Source: Tillandsia leiboldiana (lineage: Eukaryota; Streptophyta; Magnoliopsida; Poales; Bromeliaceae). From it: a stretch of 64,000 bases of DNA. Of this stretch, positions 63,025 to 64,000 are shown piece by piece (positions within the stretch are counted from its first letter, which is position 1; every line of letters begins with the position of its first letter). The position numbers and the translations under genes were made by a program. The notes under the pieces were generated by a model. The model saw only the letters and a list, made by a program, of their open reading frames with translations, did no database searches and was not told the DNA's origin. The stretch lies in NCBI GenBank assembly GCA_029204045.2, contig CM055075.1, positions 24,907,545 to 24,971,544 of the forward strand. Direction: 5' to 3'.

Positions 63025-63178
63025 CGGCGCAGATCCAGTCGCCGATGCGGGGGAGCCACTTGGAGTCACGGGGTGTGTGGGCGTCGACGAGAAGGCGCGG
63101 CTGCTTGCAGCGGTTGCAGAGGGACCGGAAGGCGTAGTTACGGTTCCCGCACCCCACGCAGAGGGACCAGAGCGCGAA
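63025..63178 (-). pseudogene. Captured RanBP2-type zinc-finger exon
   Basis: The minus strand reads CVGCGNRNYAFRSLCNRC, a C-x2-C-x10-C-x2-C zinc ribbon with the Asn and aromatic residues of RanBP2-type fingers. It is followed by KQPRLLVDAHTPRDSKWLPR and the start of a second finger (IGDWIC) cut at a GT donor (63024-63021). Such proteins bind RNA or ubiquitin. No start codon is in frame: an in-frame TAG stands just upstream. The second finger is not found downstream. It is probably a captured exon in the CACTA element, on the same strand as the NAPRT exons. Confidence 0.65.
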
Positions 63179-63179
63179 A

Positions 63180-63330
63180 CACTAACCCTAGATCGTCGTC
63201 GTCGTCGGAGGAGGAGGAGGAGGAGGAGGTGGGGGGATCGAGCTCGAAGAGGGGGAGGAGGGAGATAAGGGGGAGATAACGGGGAGAGCTCCGAATGAGG
63301 TGTCCGCGGAGCGGAGGAGGAGAGCTCCGA
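63180..63330 (-). promoter_or_regulatory. GC-rich leader upstream of the zinc-finger exon
   Basis: A minus-strand pyrimidine-rich leader (CCTCCTCCTCCTCCTCCTCC near 63209-63228) with a CTAGGGTTAGTG motif, resembling a plant 5' untranslated region captured together with the exon. The long open frames here come from the trinucleotide repeat. Confidence 0.4.
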
Positions 63331-63406
63331 TTGGAAAGTCCTTTTCAATATATAATTATTAATTAATTTTATATTAAATCATATGTTTACTATAATTAAT
63401 TAAATT

Positions 63407-63476
63407 GGCCCCTTGGTCTAGTAGCCAAGACGTTGGACTCTGAATTTATTAACTCAAGTTCGAATTTAGGTTTGAG
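63407..63476 (+). pseudogene. tRNA-Gln-like sequence
   Basis: GGCCCCTTGGTCTAGTAGCC and GACGTTGGACTCTGAATTTA then AGTTCGAATTT match the A box, anticodon arm (CTG) and B box of plant tRNA-Gln. The acceptor stem does not pair with the 3' side and the T-arm is weak, so it is a decayed tRNA gene or the tRNA-derived head of a SINE. Confidence 0.5.
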
Positions 63477-63479
63477 ATT

Positions 63480-63720
63480 TTAAATTTACAAATTAAAATA
63501 TATAATTTTTAATTTTAAAATTTTAAATTTTATCTAATTTTATCTTAAAATATAAAATTAAAACTTTAAAATTTAAAATTTAAAATTTAAAATTTAAAAT
63601 TTAAAATTTAAAATTTAAAATTTAAAATTTTAAATTTTAAATTTTAAATTTTAAATTTTAAATTTTAAATTTTAAATTTTAAATTTTAAATTTTAAATTT
63701 TTAAAATTTTAAATTTGAGA
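63480..63720. repeat. (AAAATTT)n / (AAATTTT)n low-complexity repeat
   Basis: About twenty heptamer units. The register changes from AAAATTT to AAATTTT in the middle, so the whole array is a large imperfect palindrome. Confidence 0.9.
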
Positions 63721-64000
63721 TTTTTTAAATTTAATTTTAAAAATCAAAATCACTTTTAAAATTCTATTGAGCCAATTTTTTTTTTTTGTCCAAAATTATT
63801 TAATTTAAACTAAACTATTTATCGACGATTTACAACTATTATAATAATTTATTAAAACCGCTGCTAAAATATACTTTTACCAGCGTTTTAAAACTAATAT
63901 AATAATTCATTAAAACCGCTACTAAAATATACTTTTACCAGCGTTTGTATTAAGTGTTAGTAAAATAACCGTCGCTACAAATTAATTTTTTTGTAGTGAG

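Larger units (their letters stand above)
58973..63998 (-). mobile_element. CACTA-type element carrying host gene fragments
   Basis: The left end CACTACAAAAAACTTAG and the right end in reverse CACTACAAAAAAATTAAT are inverted repeats with the CACTA terminus. AGT precedes the left end (58970-58972) and AG follows the right end at the window edge, fitting a three-base duplication cut by the window. Subterminal parts repeat ACCGCT/AGCGGT motifs on both sides (left 59000-59160, right 63850-63935), as in CACTA elements. No transposase is seen. The interior holds exons of two unrelated host genes, both on the minus strand. A second CACTA-like left terminus at 61371 has no visible partner. Confidence 0.75.

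Noticed and set aside
60499..63178. A functional NAD-salvage or zinc-finger gene
   Set aside because: Only the C-terminal NAPRT exons and one zinc-finger exon are present, inside a CACTA element. The catalytic region, start codon and second finger are missing.
63016..63348. 110-residue minus-strand frame near the right end
   Set aside because: It is a shifted frame over the zinc-finger exon and its trinucleotide-rich leader; the finger motif is in another frame.

Overview
This is nuclear DNA from a flowering plant, most likely a monocot. The signs are spliced genes with plant-type products, an AT-rich and transposon-packed intergenic space, chromovirus-type Ty3/gypsy elements with LTRs of 3-4 kb, a Cassandra TRIM, PIF/Harbinger, CACTA, hAT and Mutator-like miniature elements, a Helitron, and elements embedded in (TA)n microsatellites like rice Micron. 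The species is not settled by sequence alone.

Only two host genes look intact. One on the minus strand (12590-19307) is an 11-exon F-box/leucine-rich-repeat gene of about 549 codons, a probable substrate receptor of an SCF ubiquitin ligase. One on the plus strand (53032-56039) is an 8-exon HAD-family hydrolase of 277 residues with all four catalytic motifs, resembling plant pyrimidine 5'-nucleotidase/SDT1-type phosphatases. Both models stay in frame across every junction. Each has an odd splice donor: a GC donor in HAD intron 1, and a GT donor that is the first repeat unit of a (CT)n tract in the last F-box intron.

Layout. 1-1110: nothing recognised. 1114-1692: Harbinger-type MITE. 1696-11538: a 9.8 kb PIF/Harbinger element carrying a transposase gene (DDE residues visible, reading frame intact except for one insertion) and a decayed Myb/SANT-like gene. 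It is split by a 4.08 kb solo gypsy LTR (3478-7557) and carries two minisatellites. 12.6-19.3 kb: the F-box gene, with MULE-like and hAT-like MITEs in its introns. 20.2-24.1 kb: a dense cluster of small elements between long (TA)n and (CT)n tracts, with a Helitron inside. 24.5-25.4 kb: a further MITE. 26.3-37.3 kb: an old copia element invaded by a mosaic insertion (28795-35740) holding a decayed gypsy gag-pol, a Cassandra TRIM, and inverted short LTRs flanked by the same five bases. 37329-48390: a nearly complete, young Ty3/gypsy element. 48473-50937: a short LTR element with almost no interior. 51.8-52.7 kb: three MITEs just upstream of the HAD gene. 57855-58577: another Harbinger MITE. 58973-63998: a CACTA-type element that has captured exons of nicotinate phosphoribosyltransferase and a RanBP2-type zinc-finger exon.

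The mobile elements form families. The Harbinger transposase could in principle have mobilised the two Harbinger MITEs, whose ends match it. Three short CACTA-type elements share ends with each other. The strongest unusual results are the gene-capturing CACTA element, the microsatellite-embedded MITE cluster, the mosaic insertion with inverted LTRs, and the two unconventional splice donors. I did not find an unmistakably new biological system. All boundaries and identities were read by eye.
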